Assembly (NCBI RefSeq): GCF_020740795.1
Contig: NC_067285.1
Location: 22,526,241 to 22,590,240 of the forward strand
DNA length: 64,000 bases
From: Apus apus
Taxonomy: Eukaryota; Chordata; Aves; Apodiformes; Apodidae
Reading direction: 5' to 3'
Each line of letters begins with the position of its first letter. The first letter of the stretch is position 1. This document shows positions 1 through 13,029 of the stretch, one piece after another. A model generated the notes under the pieces. That model was not told the origin of the DNA. It saw only the letters and a program-made list of their open reading frames with translations, and did no database searches. The translations under genes were made by a program, and so were the position numbers.

Positions 1-748
1 GACTTGGATACTACATGTATAGGACCTTTTAAATTTCAGGCAATTGAAGCATTTAGGAAGAACATGTTAAAACTGAAACTGCTAAAATGTCATGTGTATG
101 TGTCTCCTTTAATTGTTATCCTTGTATCTGCTTATGCATCTGACCTCCTCAAGGGTCTTGCTTTGTTTCTAGCTTGCATGGTCTGCTGCGAAGTCCATTG
201 TGAAGAATGGGTAGTTGATACTTATCTGGAGGATCTCCAAAAGCTGTGCTGCCCTGGATTATTACTGTGAAAGAAGAAATAGAGATGCCAGGAAACAGCT
301 CAAAAAGGCAAACTCCTGCAGAATCCTTCAGGACTCCAGGACTAAACAATTCAACTGTGCTGCTACCATCTCAGTATTTTTCTGGCAAATTTTCTTCAGG
401 AATACCTACCTGCACTCTTAAAAGCCATGTGCTTGGGTTAGGATCAGAATTTTGGGGGTACTCAGCTGAAATAGAGTTTTCTGGCCTACTTTTGTTCTGT
501 AAGAGCTCTTTTACAGAGGGTAAACTTTATTTGTTGATGTCACAAAGAATTCTGCTAAGACTGGAATGTTCTAACAAGATGGGCTTTAAATTTAGCATCT
601 CTTCTTTCTTATCTTGACGGCATTTGAAATTACTTTGGTTTTTTACCTTCCAAACAACAAATTATCCATGTGACTATGTAATTAACTACACCTTCCTCTT
701 CCTTTATGGAGTTTCTTTTCCAGTAGCAGAACCCTGCCAGGAACAATA
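1..748 (-). other. DUSP29: DUSP29 3' UTR and downstream flank
   Basis: This stretch lies immediately 3' of the DUSP29 stop codon on the minus strand. No coding exon is visible in it. The part next to the stop is expected to be 3' UTR down to a cleavage site near position 500-515, judged from a minus-strand AATAAA at 526-531. The rest is intergenic. On human 10q22 the next gene in this direction is KAT6B, but none of it was recognised here. Short open frames on both strands have no recognisable domain and are treated as chance. Confidence 0.6.
526..531 (-). terminator. DUSP29: Candidate polyadenylation signal of DUSP29
   Basis: A canonical AATAAA is read on the minus strand (TTTATT on plus), about 220 nt past the DUSP29 stop codon. 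It is the first perfect hexamer found downstream of the stop. No strong GU-rich element is obvious after it, so its use is inferred from position only. Confidence 0.4.
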
Positions 749-996
749 CTAGATCGTGGTGCTGTTCTCATCATCATCAGACAGTGGGCTGGTTTTGGTC
801 TTCATCCTCTGTAGTGCCAGCGCTATGTCCAGTTCTCGCAGCTGCTTCAAGAAGCCCCGGTTTGGCAAGATGCATCGGTGTCTTGATACTTGCTCGATGG
901 CATCAACCACTGTCATGTTCTTGTAAATCATCAGGTAAGCCAAGACCAATGTGGCTGACCGGCTGCGACCCATAGCACAGTGAACCAGGACCTTGT
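749..996 (-). CDS. DUSP29: DUSP29 coding exon 3 (catalytic loop and C-terminus)
   Basis: This is the last coding exon, 248 nt. It follows a clear acceptor (pyrimidine-rich tract ending TTCCTGCAG at 997-999). Its first two bases complete Asn136. It then encodes the phosphatase signature [21 protein letters not shown], in which Cys142 is the nucleophile and Arg148 binds the substrate phosphate. The conserved segment [14 protein letters not shown] follows. The C-terminus is short, acidic and Ser-rich ([13 protein letters not shown]) and ends at TAG 749-751. DUSP29 is an atypical dual-specificity phosphatase without a MAPK-binding domain, reported mainly from skeletal muscle. The match is to the whole family fold, and the reading frame is intact. 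Confidence 0.95.
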
Positions 997-3900
997 CTGC
1001 AGGAACAGAGAAAGATGATGCACAGACATGATGCTGGGTAATTTCTTGACAGTGAAGGTTTTTGCCTTGCCCCTGTTCTTTTTGGTGGTTTGACTACCTT
1101 TAACAGCACTTTTGTAAGGCCCATCTTTTAACAGGTGGGAAAACTGAGGCTGTAAATTTTACTGTGGTAACACGGTCTATATTGGAGATATCTACGAGTT
1201 AATCCCAAACCACGTGTCTTTCAATATATCTGTGACCAAAGGTTGCAAAGAAGGCCTGGGGACTGCAGTCTTGCATTAAGTAACTTAGCAAGCCCCACTG
1301 CAGCCTAATCATGCATGCCTCACAAGCAGCATGTATGTTACTCTGTTTGGGCATAATGACCAAAGAAGAAGGGTGTGGGAGGGTTTGGAATTGTATCAAA
1401 CCTTCTTTCCAGGAGGATAAATACGATACACAATTCTACCAGCTAGACACAAAAGCTAACTGAATTAGATTATTTTTTGTTTTCTGACAATAATGTCCTT
1501 CAAGATCTACATTGCATTACTTTGTGCACAAATGCTTAATTCAAAAAATACAGCCAACAAGGTTTTCTTGAGGGCAGAGGATAAGAAGGGCCGTAGAAGT
1601 TACTAGGCATGTAACCAAGGGGACAGAAAGAAACCACCTCTCAAACTATAGAAAAGCTTCCTTAGAAATCTGATTAGTCATCCTTACCCTAGCATGTTGA
1701 ATGAAAGAAGCATTTCCCCACCACCACCACCTCTCTGTTCTGTATTATCATCTCCTTGCAATAGTGACTTGTCTCATACACTGTGAATGCGAAGTCTCTG
1801 CTTACAGTTTTCATGTGCCTCAAGATTAGCTTTGTGACATTGCTTGGTTTAACTTTGGACTTTCAGAGGTAGAAAGACCTTGACTTCAGGTACAAGCAAG
1901 GATGTAAGCCGAAGTGGAACCTTCCCCATTTGCTGTCTCTGGAGGAGGTGGAGGAAGAGAACAGTAAGTGGGTTGAGGTCTGATTGACAGGTTTTAAAAC
2001 ACTTCAAAATATTTCAAAAAATTATTCAAAGCCCTTGAGGGAGCCTGACAAAGGGTTCAACTGCTGAAGGAAGTTGATTTGAAGTACTTTCTCTAACACC
2101 CTGCTAAGCTTGAATTGCTACAGGGAGAAAAAAAAATAAATCTATCAGGGCCAATAATAGTTTATCTCAGCTATGCTTGGTGAGAAGTGTTGGGTGCAAA
2201 GTCATGACTCCTGCTCATTAACTCCTTGGCTTCCAGGAATAAAGAAATGTCTTGGCAGAAGTAGCATTGCTATGTAATGGATGCATCAAGAACTGCCAGC
2301 ACTAGAGGATTAATGGTTACAGTCTGCATCCTAATCCATCAGATAGTCTTAGAGGCATCTTGGCAAAATTCCAGTCTCTGATAACTGAAAGTGCCTCTTC
2401 CCTTCTATTATTACTGCACATATTTGAAATGGATGAAAACTCTCAATTGTTTAGCCCTTCATGCTTCTGTTTAGAGCTTCCCACCTTGTAAATGAGTTGC
2501 TATTGAGGCTATAAAATACATGATAGGACAAGGAAGGCTTTGCTTTTTATGGATGGCAAATGCAGGGGATCTAAGCTGAAATGTACAGTTTTATACTGTG
2601 TTAAAAAAAAGGAAAAAACATGGATGTACAATTGTCTGAAATGCCTTCAAGTTGTGTAAAAATTAAGTCTATCCTTTCCTGTGTCTGAATATTCAAGATC
2701 TGACTGCATATTAGAGCAAAATGCAGGGTCGTGTCCCTTCTGTTCTATTTCACAGTCTCTTCACTTCTGATGTAAGGACTGATCTAAACCCTCTTTCCTC
2801 AAGAGGGAGGCTGCTCTTGCATTCTTTGTTTATATCCTTCAAGGTGTGGCTGAATATGAAATATCAGTGCCTGGAGCCAGAGGTCTGCTGAGTGGTGACA
2901 AGTCCCTGAACTATTTTGGTCACTTGAGTTGGGCTTGTGTTTCTTGAAAATCTGTCTAGGTGCAGCACTCCCATTCGAGAGTCGGATGTAGTGGTTGAGG
3001 TGTCTTTGGAAAATGTCTTGGGTCTTTATATCTGTCTTACATGTTTCTTCCTGCATTGCTTTTATCATCTCAGTATTTAGTGCTCTTTTTCCTATGAAGT
3101 CTTCACATGAAAAAAAAGTGCTCTACATTCTGAGGAACTAAGAGACCAAGGGAATGAATACGGAATCTGTAGCATAGACTGGAACTTAAAAACCTCTTAA
3201 AATAATGTCTTCCTTTCAAGTTAATCGTGCCTTGCTGGTATAAATATTAAGCTGTCCTATGGTCTGAATTGCATGTTTTGGAAAATCTTTATGCACAGCT
3301 GAATGACAGGATGCATAATTGTGAGCAGCTTGAATTTGCCTCTAAAACTTACTCTTACAGCTGAGCTACTTCTGCTGTTTTTATGTCTTTTGGCCGGTGC
3401 TTAAAGTCTGCAAATAACTGCTCTGGTCAGGGAGTTTCTTCACCATAGCAAACATTTGAATGTTAAGTCAGAATTTGTGTTAGGATTGTGTTTAAGGCAT
3501 CCAAGTTATTGTCATGCATTCAACTCTTTGTGGGCCATGCATATGTAGCTTTATGCCTATCTTTAGCAGATTGTTAGGAGATGTGCATTTGGTGTACTTT
3601 ACCCTCAAGAGAATATTAAGATCTTCATAAGTGTTGCAGTAATTGTTTATTTATCTCCATCAGAAAGAGCCTAGCTGTCTTGTTTAAAAAACATGTGAAT
3701 GTGGCAGGCAGCCACAGCTGCAGAAATTATTGCAGTTGGTAAGTATCTACTTAAGTGCCATTTTTTATTCTGTTCTGCAGAAGCTCATCCAGTCGCTCTT
3801 TGATTTGGTCTTGTGTTTCAGTGCTGAACTGGTGTGTGATACTGTCTCAGAACTTCCTGGACTTAGATGTGGTTTTGAAACAAAAAGGTTGATAGTACCC

Positions 3901-5273
3901 GCCTCCCATCCTTCCCTGCCACAGTGGTTCTTGAGATGCAAAGTTTTTTTCCTAGCCTTTGTTGCTTTCCTTGTGCTTTTTCTTTTATCTCCCTGGAGTA
4001 GACAAAGGTGTTACAGGAGCAGGAGGGTGATGGGAATGAGGAAGTCTGCATTTTTTATTTCAGCTACTCCAGTCTGATCCTGACCTCTGGCCTCCAGCCA
4101 TGGCTAGACACAGGTGTGTTAGTTATCCACTTCTTCCCAGAAGCAGGGCTTCAGACAAAGGTTTTTTGAAATGCCGGATACCTTTTTTCACAAGCAAGTA
4201 AGCTCCTGAAGCAGTTTCTCCTTCTATTAGGACTTTGATTTTTAAAACTAAACTGCTTTCAAGACTTTCTCCTGAAAAAGGACTGGTGCTGTAGACTGTA
4301 CTTTATGAAAGGTTAAAATTGTCAAGACCTGGCTGGCTTTTGGGAACAAGTCAAGTAGTAGCTGGCTGCAGCTGAGCTAAGTAACCAAGAACAGAAGCAG
4401 ACATGAGACTAGAAACTTGATATGTGACCCTCTGATATTAAGGTCTTTCTGGGTCAGCAGGAAAGGCTTAAGTTTCTCAGCTGGTTTCTGGTAAAATACC
4501 CTGTAGAGATTTAAAAAAAAAAGTATGTGGGGGGGAGTAGTAGGACTAATATTGAAAGCCAGTGTGAGGCCTTGGCTGTAGCACTTCAAATCAGTGTAAA
4601 GCTTTTTGATAGAACACTGCTGGAGGTCAGCAAATAAGGAATTGTAGTAATCAAGCTGAGAAATTACAAAGGCTTTAATGAATGTTTCTGGTTCTCTGCT
4701 GTCAGACTTGTTTCCATCCCCTGCTGCTTGGAAGATGGCAGAGAGATAAATCTGTTATAGCCTGGGGGGTAGATCTGATGGCCAGGTAGGAAGGTGAGTT
4801 TTATATTTGTAGAGTGAATCTAATGATGCAGAGCATGAAGCTGTGGCATGACAGACTGGAATCTTTGCAGATCACTCATATTCCACCAATATTCATCATA
4901 CCTTCCTTAATAGGGACTAATTTGAGGAAAAGCCGGCTAATTCATGGAACCTCTGCAATGTTTGGTTGTCTCTGATGTGTTTATGAAGGAATCAAAACAA
5001 CAAAAAACTTGTATCAAACAGACCAGAATGCTAGCTGTGATGTGGACTTAAATTGCTTGGTAAGGAACTCTTGGGCTGGTACTCACTCTGCTGTGAGAAA
5101 GGTTCTTCTAGTTACATCACTACCTTCTCTTATAGTTCCCTTCTACTAGTTTTACATTCTCTGGTAAACTGTACTGGACTTGTTTCATTCCCACAAGGTT
5201 GAATGCCACAGAACTATGCTTATAATCACATGGAGTAAATACTGGTTTTAACGATGTTCAGCATCCTGCTTAC
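997..5273 (-). other. DUSP29: DUSP29 intron 2 (non-coding)
   Basis: This 4.3-kb intron lies between a GTAAGC donor (5268-5273) and the acceptor at 997-999. I see no coding exon, RNA gene or recognisable transposable element in it. It contains a short CCA-repeat run near 1717-1732. The minus-strand frame at 2799-3068 and the plus-strand frame at 3730-4077 have no recognisable domain and are treated as chance. Confidence 0.85.
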
Positions 5274-5494
5274 TTCTTTCATCCTGAAGTGCATTATCAA
5301 TGAATTTAGAAGCTGAATAAAAGAACTGGCTGAGATTGAAAGTGGGGAGATCATCTGCTTCCACTCCATGGTACTCCACAGTCATGTCATGATAATATTC
5401 TGGTCCTGTGTTCACATTCCGCTGGCCATGGGCTGCATTGAGGATGTGGGTGAAGCCTGCCTTCTCAAGGCTGTAGCGGTCTAATGCAGTTTTC
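5274..5494 (-). CDS. DUSP29: DUSP29 coding exon 2 (phosphatase core)
   Basis: This is the 221-nt middle exon, between an acceptor with a T-rich tract ending AACAG (5495-5497) and a GTAAGC donor (GT at 5272-5273). It encodes residues 62-135 and the first base of codon 136. The segments include [20 protein letters not shown] and [20 protein letters not shown]. By alignment to VHR (DUSP3), Asp110 in the ADD-LPTF loop is the likely general acid. The exon length and phases are identical to DUSP13 exon 2 in this window. Residues 87 (Arg), 90 (Asn) and 115 (Asn) differ from the Trp, Asp and Asp that I recall at these places in the human protein. They lie outside the Cys-Arg signature. Confidence 0.95.
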
Positions 5495-8107
5495 CTGTTA
5501 AAAAAAGAGCAGTCATATAAGTGAAGAAGCTGCTTACCCAGCAAGCCAGAAAAAAAACCAAACCAACAACTCTGATTTGGTATGTTGTAAATGTTAATGA
5601 AACTGATAATGCTGGAAAATGCATAATTTACCATTGTAAAGATCTTAAGATACTGATTTTAGAGTGAATGGTAGTTCACAACTATCTCTTCCAGGCCCTT
5701 AGAGCACCTTAAAAAATATTTTATTTTCCTGGCACCTTTGTAATGTAGGCAATACTGACTTCTCTCTATCTTATATGAAAAGAAACTTGAGATACAGAAA
5801 GAAATAAAATTAATTTTTCAAAGGTATAAAAGCAAATCGGTGCTAGAACTTGAAACAGGGCCTATGAATGTTGCTGTCCCTTTCTGTCCCATCAATTGAT
5901 ACTGCAGAACTAATAAAAGAGTCAACGCAATGTGAGCAGTAAGATCGTCTGGGATTCAAAAAGAAGCTCTTAATCCCTAAAAGAAGTTACTGAGTTTCTC
6001 CTCCATTCCTACTTAAAGAAAAAAAATAAATTGAAAGTCACTCTTCTGTGGTCACAACTCCGTATCAGGTTTACTTCTACTGTCATGTTTGGTTAAATCA
6101 CAGGTCTAAAGCAAAAATAACTAGATATGGATAATACAGATATGAATATTAGCTTTCAGTGAAAGCTGGAAATCATATAGTTAGTCCAATATTCTGACAT
6201 ATTCTTGTTTTCTCTTCCTTTAGAAAAGGAGAGGAAATCCTAGATTTTTGTGTGCCCAATACCTGCTCTTAAGAGCTTGCTAGCAGCCTGAGATTCCTCA
6301 AAATGCAAAGTTTGTGGACAGGCATGTAAAAACTTTTTTGTTCCATTACAGAAAGCTTTTAATTTTGCAAAGTTTTGTTCTGAAAATGCCAGTCTAGGAT
6401 GACTACTGAGGTTTTTATAAAAAACTTGCATAGGCTTTATTTTTTTAATGTAATACCCCATAACTACTGCTGCTATAAACAAATTAGTGCATGATGTGAA
6501 ATAGCTTTTTCCAACCAAAAGTACTTTTCTCCGTGTCTCCTGGACACTTCAATGTGTAAATGCAGCTGCTGTCATGTTGTGGTGAGCTACCTGATGTGCT
6601 TTGTAATTCTAGTGGTGACAGTTAAGAATGGCCTGACTTGACTCCACCTTCCCAGCCTCTGTCAAAGTATAAATCCCCTTTGAGCAATCAAAACCTAGTG
6701 ATGAGAGCATTTAACTGGTTTATGGGTACTAAAGGTCTTACCTATGCTTTCTGTGTTTTAAATTAAGCTCATTATAATTTCATGTTCTGATTAGACCTTT
6801 CTCCCTGCAGAAATTCCTTTCTGGTCAGGAATGATGATGTCTTGTTCCTACTGGCATTTTTGCTATGAAGTAATGTCCTAAGTCCCCTATGCAATGATTT
6901 TTTTTACAAAATAAAATTCCAGTTAGTATGGTGATTAACCTCTCTAAGCTCAGTAGACTTTGAAGGGCAGAGAATCAGCAGCATCCTGCTGCTAGTGCTG
7001 TGACTTGCCATCTTCACCTCAGGTTAAATAATGGTAGCTCCTTCACTTTGTATTTTTGTTGCAGTGGTTGACCTAGAAAGATGTTTCTTATTCTCCTGCC
7101 TTTACTCGTGCCTTAGGGTTCTCTTCAAGTGGATATTTTGCCAGAAAAGGAACTTCAGTTCTGGACTGTACAGATAGCCAATACTTAAAAAACAGATTTA
7201 AATTACCTCGCCAAAGATCAAAAGTTCGGTGAATAACTAGTTCTCTTGATTTTGATGAGCTTGAGGTGGACTACAGATTGTGCTTTCAAGTTAAGTCTTA
7301 CTTTGTTTTGCCTCCATGATGCTGGGATAGGGAAAATACATTTTCCATTCACCAGACTTGCCTCAAAGCATGTATCCACCAAACCACGAAAGACTGATGG
7401 TTTCAGGTCAGAGATCTGTGCTCAAGTAGAACCCTTGTGAGTGGAGATGTACATGCTGAATAGTAAGCAGGACTGCAGTGTAGTTAGGGTCACTGGAAAA
7501 ACAGTTTTTGGTGAACTGTAGATGCTACCAAACTGGTTTCTGCAAGCACTACTCAGGCTAAGAAATAGCATTTTAATTAAATTATAAAGTTGTTCTGAGC
7601 AAAGACAATGTCAAACAATAGGTTGCATGACAATCATTAACATTCAACACTTGCATTAATCTGAAATTATATTTTTCTATTTCCATGACTGAGTTCTCAG
7701 GAGATTGCCTTATGACAGTGGGTGCATCTCATGCATTTTTTTCTGACAGTTGCACTTACAGTCTTGCTATGGTCTTAGGATCTCATTTTCAAGTGTTTGG
7801 TGGCCCCCGTATTAGTCTGGCCAAGCTCCTGGGAACTTCCCAGGGGCCCAGGATGGAATTCATCCTCCTTTTTATTTAATCAGTTAAAGGCAGGGCAGTT
7901 AGGTGTTCATTTTGCATGACAATCTGCGTTAGCACTGGCTGTTGGTCTGTTAGCATTTGGGAATATGCACATTGTTAGGTCACTCTGATTATCTGCTTGA
8001 TATGTAAACTGATTCAGCAGTATCCTTTTGGACTGAATGTAACCTTGTCCAGTATAATATTTTTCTTTATAATATGTGTGTACATTTTCTTACCTCTACT
8101 GATGTTG

Positions 8108-8311
8108 CTAATCTAGAAAACTTCCAGAGAAGAAAGAGGCTGTTAAGCCCTCATGTAGGGGGACCTGTATGCTTGTACTGTGCTCCTTGACATATTTGCT
8201 TGGACTGGCTTCAGCCATCAGTGAACTCTGTCTTTTGTGTGAAGGACTGGCTTGCTTTTCAGTCTCAGCTGAATCTGTTAGTACAGATGTTGTTGTGGAA
8301 GCCTTCCTCAT
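8108..8311 (-). other. Small unexplained ATG ORF in DUSP29 intron 1
   Basis: A 67-codon ATG-initiated frame on the minus strand, rich in Ser, Thr and Lys (for example SPSHKRQSSLMAEASPSKYV). It ends at TAG. No domain, signal peptide or membrane segment is visible. It sits inside DUSP29 intron 1, downstream in transcription of the larger ORF at 9682-10281. ORFs of this length are expected by chance in a 64-kb window, so it is listed only as an observation. Confidence 0.12.
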
Positions 8312-9681
8312 TATCTGTTTACTTTGACCAGAGCCTTTTAAAAATGTTATTTAATCATGCATGATACTCCTGGTTACATCCTAAGAGGGCACGCTTTTGG
8401 GCTTCCTTGCAGTTTTTACCATTCCTGAGGTATCAGTACTTTAGATTAAAAGAAGGAGTAAATCGAGCATAAATATCTGCAAACATCCAGTTGATTGAGG
8501 TGACTAATAATATAGGATCGTTCAGGGGTGTATGAATCATATAGCGATTTGGAGGATTTATAACTCCTAATTCACTTTAAGCTAAAAATGGCACAGATTT
8601 GTTTTCCCTTGCAATTGGCTCACTTCCAGAGTTTAATAGTCAAGCTAACAGTATTCCTATTTTCCCCCTCTTTGTGTATTACTGTTTCCTAATAAATTGA
8701 AGTTAATATTTTCATTTTTGTGATTATGGTTGAATTTTAAGTGTAGCTATTGTGAAGTAGTTTCCTACAAATAGGAAACCAGTATAGGTGAAGTCATTAA
8801 ACATGTGACTACTCTTGTGATTGTTTTCCTTCTGTATTCTCCACCATCCATGCTACTAGCACAGGGTGCAACTGTGGTGGCCAGTGTCTGCCTTGAATGT
8901 GTTCCTATGCAGAGAAGGTCAAGTATGGCACTGGGAGATAACAGTGAAAATTTCAGTATGAATTAGTTCAGTTAGAGATGAACTGGGCAGATTGCACCCA
9001 TGCAAAAACTCATCACCTTTTCAATTTAGGGCAATAAACATATACTAAAATTTAAGCATACCCAGAAGTCATCCTTTCTGTAGCAAAGCATATTAAGCAA
9101 AAGCTCAGTGCTTTGCTGAGTCAGACCTTGTATTTACTATAGGACAGATGGACTCATGAACATGTTTTTTAAGTTCTGAGGAAAAGGGGAGTACTTTGAG
9201 ATGGGAATCCCACCTAAATGGTGAAAATGGGAGATAAAATCACTTTTGCATAGGGATATATTGGTAGTAATAGACGGCCACCAAGAGGGAGAACTCACCT
9301 AAACAAAAATGTCATCCATTTTCAGATGGTTCCCAAAATACTATTTACATCTCTTGGGTCATGGAAAGGCAAGTAAAGGGCTTGTCTAAGAGTTCTACAC
9401 TGCCTGCTGTCAGTTTTAAAGCTGGGATTCATAGGATTAAAAGCAAGTGTTGTAGCAAACTGCCTACTTCTGGAAGCAACAATGTAACTATTTAAAACAT
9501 GAAAGAAAATCTTTCCTTTCATGTTGCCATCTCCGGTGTACCAAACCACTTACCTGTTTTTTCAAAAATACTGTCTTAGCAAACTTTAGACCCAGCTTCT
9601 TTCATCAGGAAGATGCCGAAACCAATGGAGTTGGAAGAGAGGGAAAAAAACCTTGCAGGTACTGCAGCCTGAACCCCCACA

Positions 9682-10281
9682 TCAACTATTAAGTATATTA
9701 AAAACAGTTAACAAAAGGAAGAGAAAGCAGCTCTTGATGAAAAGCCAGGTGTGTCTAAAGGAAGGGAAGTAACCCTCAAACACCTTGTGAGAGTGTGGAC
9801 AGAGCAGCTCCCTCCACAGGTGGTAAGTCAGCACCAGCTGATACTGGTCAACCAGACTGGTGTGCTTGTAAGCTCTAGGTAGAACCAAGTCTTCATGCAG
9901 AGGCTGAACAAAGCAAATGTGTTTCACTATAACTGTTAAAGCCACAAATTGATGTGACCCAGACTGGCAAAACAAAAGGGAATCTGAGGTAATGTTACTA
10001 GAAGAGGAAGAGTCTCTCTCAAACTTCTCAATGTTCTTAAACACTGAAGGAAAGCTCAATGCAGGATCATTACGTACCAGATGGTCAGTGTCAGAAAGAA
10101 GCTCCCTGCATTTAGGCAATACTGACACTTTCTTAAGAAAATTTGGCAGTTCTCCCTCCTGAGGAGAGATGTTGAGAATTTCTAATAATACTGACCCAAT
10201 TTCCTTTGGTAACTGCACCACAAGGGAATCTAGAGACAGTGTATCATTGTATCCCCTTTTCCTTCTGAGGTGTTGCTCCAT
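9682..10281 (-). other. 199-codon intronless ORF of unknown nature in DUSP29 intron 1
   Basis: This is the longest ATG-started frame outside the transposable elements. It opens at ATG 10279-10281 in a good initiation context (G at -3, G at +4) and runs to TGA. The frame stays open upstream of the ATG for about 12 codons, to a TAA. There is an acceptor-like TTTTTTTTCAG at 10334-10344, with a second AG about 38 nt nearer the ATG. The first 110 residues look protein-like: basic start, Leu-rich amphipathic segments, a Ser run SSSSS near residue 93. The last 25 residues are hydrophobic (LFLLLTVF). I do not recognise the family and see no catalytic motif. It could be a nested gene exon, an old retrocopy, or chance. 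One ORF of this size is borderline expected in this much sequence. Confidence 0.2.
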
Positions 10282-13029
10282 TTCTGTGGATACCTCCTGT
10301 TCAGTGTGAATTAAAAAGAATTTTTAGGTACCACTGAAAAAAAACTTAACAGGATCTTCATAATATGTGATAGAAAAAGATTTAGTAGTACATCTTCCTC
10401 TAGCCCAAAACAGTGGATGTTTTTGTTAGTGAAATGACCTAGTTACAGGAAATACCACTCTGCTTTCTCTGCAGCAAAGGTACTGAACACGTGTTGCAGT
10501 CAGTCAGTTCCTGTTCTTCACTTAGTCACTCACCAAGTGTTAGAAATCACCTATAGATGGAAGTGTAACTTGTCTTGGAAACTTGCAGCTTTAAGAGGTT
10601 TATGGTTCAGTCTTACAGATCTGATTTTCTGGATTGTTAAATAGCTGTCACAATTGGCAGATTCTCATACTAGCAGAGTTAAAACTATGTCCTCAAGAGT
10701 GTTGTTATAACCTAAATCTGCATACATTCCTATTTTTGTGTGATTAATACTGATATAGATCCTAGAAGTTTATAATGCTGTACAGTGGGAGGTAACTATT
10801 TGTTCATCTGAGTAAGTCCCATCTGTTTTTCTTCTAGATCAGTATAAATTGTCTTTATACTTACTCACTTGGAAAAAGCCATACTGTATTGTTTTTGAGG
10901 AGAAAGGGAAGAGGAAAGAATGAGTTTTACTTAAGCATATATTTAGGGTTTGTTTATATATTTCTATTATCATGCACCCCAATCTGTAGGTTTGAGTTAC
11001 TCATGTGTCTGGTTGAACCTTTACTGTGTTAGTTCTCAAGATCATAAGCCCTGGACTGCTAATAGGAAAACCACAGATTATAGCATTCCTGAAGTGCACA
11101 CTCAGTTCAGCTGCATATCTAGAAAACTATTTTTCATATTTAACCTGTATGAAATTAGACTCCAGAAGACTTCTTTTCCTCTGGGAGTAGTTTAAGAACA
11201 CAGGAAGGCCTAAAATTGTGATCATGCCACAAAATCCTAATGAGACTTAAGAGGATGGTTAAGAGGAAAAAAAATCCTGGGAGGCCTTTGTTTTCAGCTA
11301 ACATATTCTTTGAAGCTCAGAAATGTGGAACCATGAACATCATCTCAGGTAATAAGGCAATCACAGAAAGCTTCAAGAGAAAGCAAATACCTTGATAGCT
11401 GGCAGAGGTTTTACATGTGATTGCAGCAGACCAAGCAGGTTTGGCATTAGGCAGTAAAACTGCCCGTGCAAGTCACCTGGTGACCAGTGAAAGAAAGGAG
11501 CAAGACAAAGCTGCTTGCTACCCCTTTAGAAGGGTTCTGGATGTGGGGCAGATAAATGCAAACATTAATCCTGGTAGCAGATGAATCACCATCTTGGCAA
11601 AGCATGTTTTATTCCTATCACTGGGCTGTCTCCTACAAGTTCCAGTGTCTGGTCTTTAAAAGTCCTTGGAACTTGCTGGAGGAAAATTGCAATTGGAGCT
11701 GAACACAGCATGTTGTATTCTGAGGCTTTGATTATTCTGGGCCTAACAGACTCATGGAGATTTCATTGCCTCTGGGCAACATCTGCAGCAAAGCCTTGTA
11801 ACAAAAGGACTGAGTGGCCTCACAGGGCTCCTTGATAGCCTGTGTTTCATTAGAAGGAAGATGTGGTTATGTAGTCAGGGTAATTAATTAGCATTTCCAT
11901 AAGCAGTCACAAGTCCTGTTAACCTTGTAAATGCAGGAGGCAGGAATGAAGCACAGATGCAAAGACTCTGAAGATAAACTCTGCATGTGTGTGTTCACTT
12001 GATTTTGTTGATGAGCTCCACTAAATTCTTTCAAGATCAACCTTAATTTAGCATGGCTAAGGATGCAAATACACCCAACATCTGTTCACGTCTCCATGGC
12101 AGCTCTTTGACGACCAGTGCTACAGCAAGATCTTAAAACAGTACAGAAAACCCTACCGCGCTGAAGGGGGAAGCTGTTGGTCAAAATGTGGAGCTGGCTG
12201 AGGGAAGATACAGAGGTCCCTGGACTTTGTGTGCTTCGAATCAAATTTCAGTTCTGGTAATGGAAGCTGCATCTTGCCTGCAAACCAGTTCTGTTCTCAT
12301 ATTTTCTGCTACTGAATGCCAAGTTTTCTCTTACGCACCTGAGAACAGTAATTCTCGTGGAGGAAACCTCACTTTCTGGTCAAGTTTTACTTCTGTTCAC
12401 CCCCTGCCTGCTCACCACTTCTTTTTCCTTCTCTGTTGGCTATCTCTATCCTGGTGAGAGCCTTGTTTCCCCTTGAAGCACCATTTCTTTTCCTCCTGAT
12501 TTAGAACCTGTCCTCCGCAGAAGGAAAAAAAGCCTTCCCAGTATAAGTGAGTGTGGCTCTAAGTACCTCTCAAGAAACTTGGTTTTCTTTTCCTCAGGTT
12601 AGTCTGCACAGAGTGCAGGTACGTATTGCATTTTGAGTCATGTCTCCCAGCATTTATATAAATACAAGGTGTAAGAAGCCACTGCTACATGAACAATTCC
12701 ACTTTAGTGACGGGTGTCTTGGGTTTAGCAACTTGCAAAGACCTGTTGTCTCATTAGATGGCTTTGCTTGGAGGGCAGAGCTGTAGCTTCATCTCAGAGA
12801 TAAGAAGGAAACTAACAGCTTCATTCAGAATAATTCTGCTGGTGAATTTGAACAAAGTGGGAAATAAATGCCAGAAGAGGCTGTTCTTCACGCTGAATTT
12901 TGAGTTAGAAATGAGAAGACCAGGGTAGGATGGGGAGATGACAGCTCAAGCCCATTTTCCTTTGTTCCTGAGTCCTTTGGCTAGACTCTTTCCATGGCTT
13001 AAAATATTACTTAATTTTTATTTTGTCTC

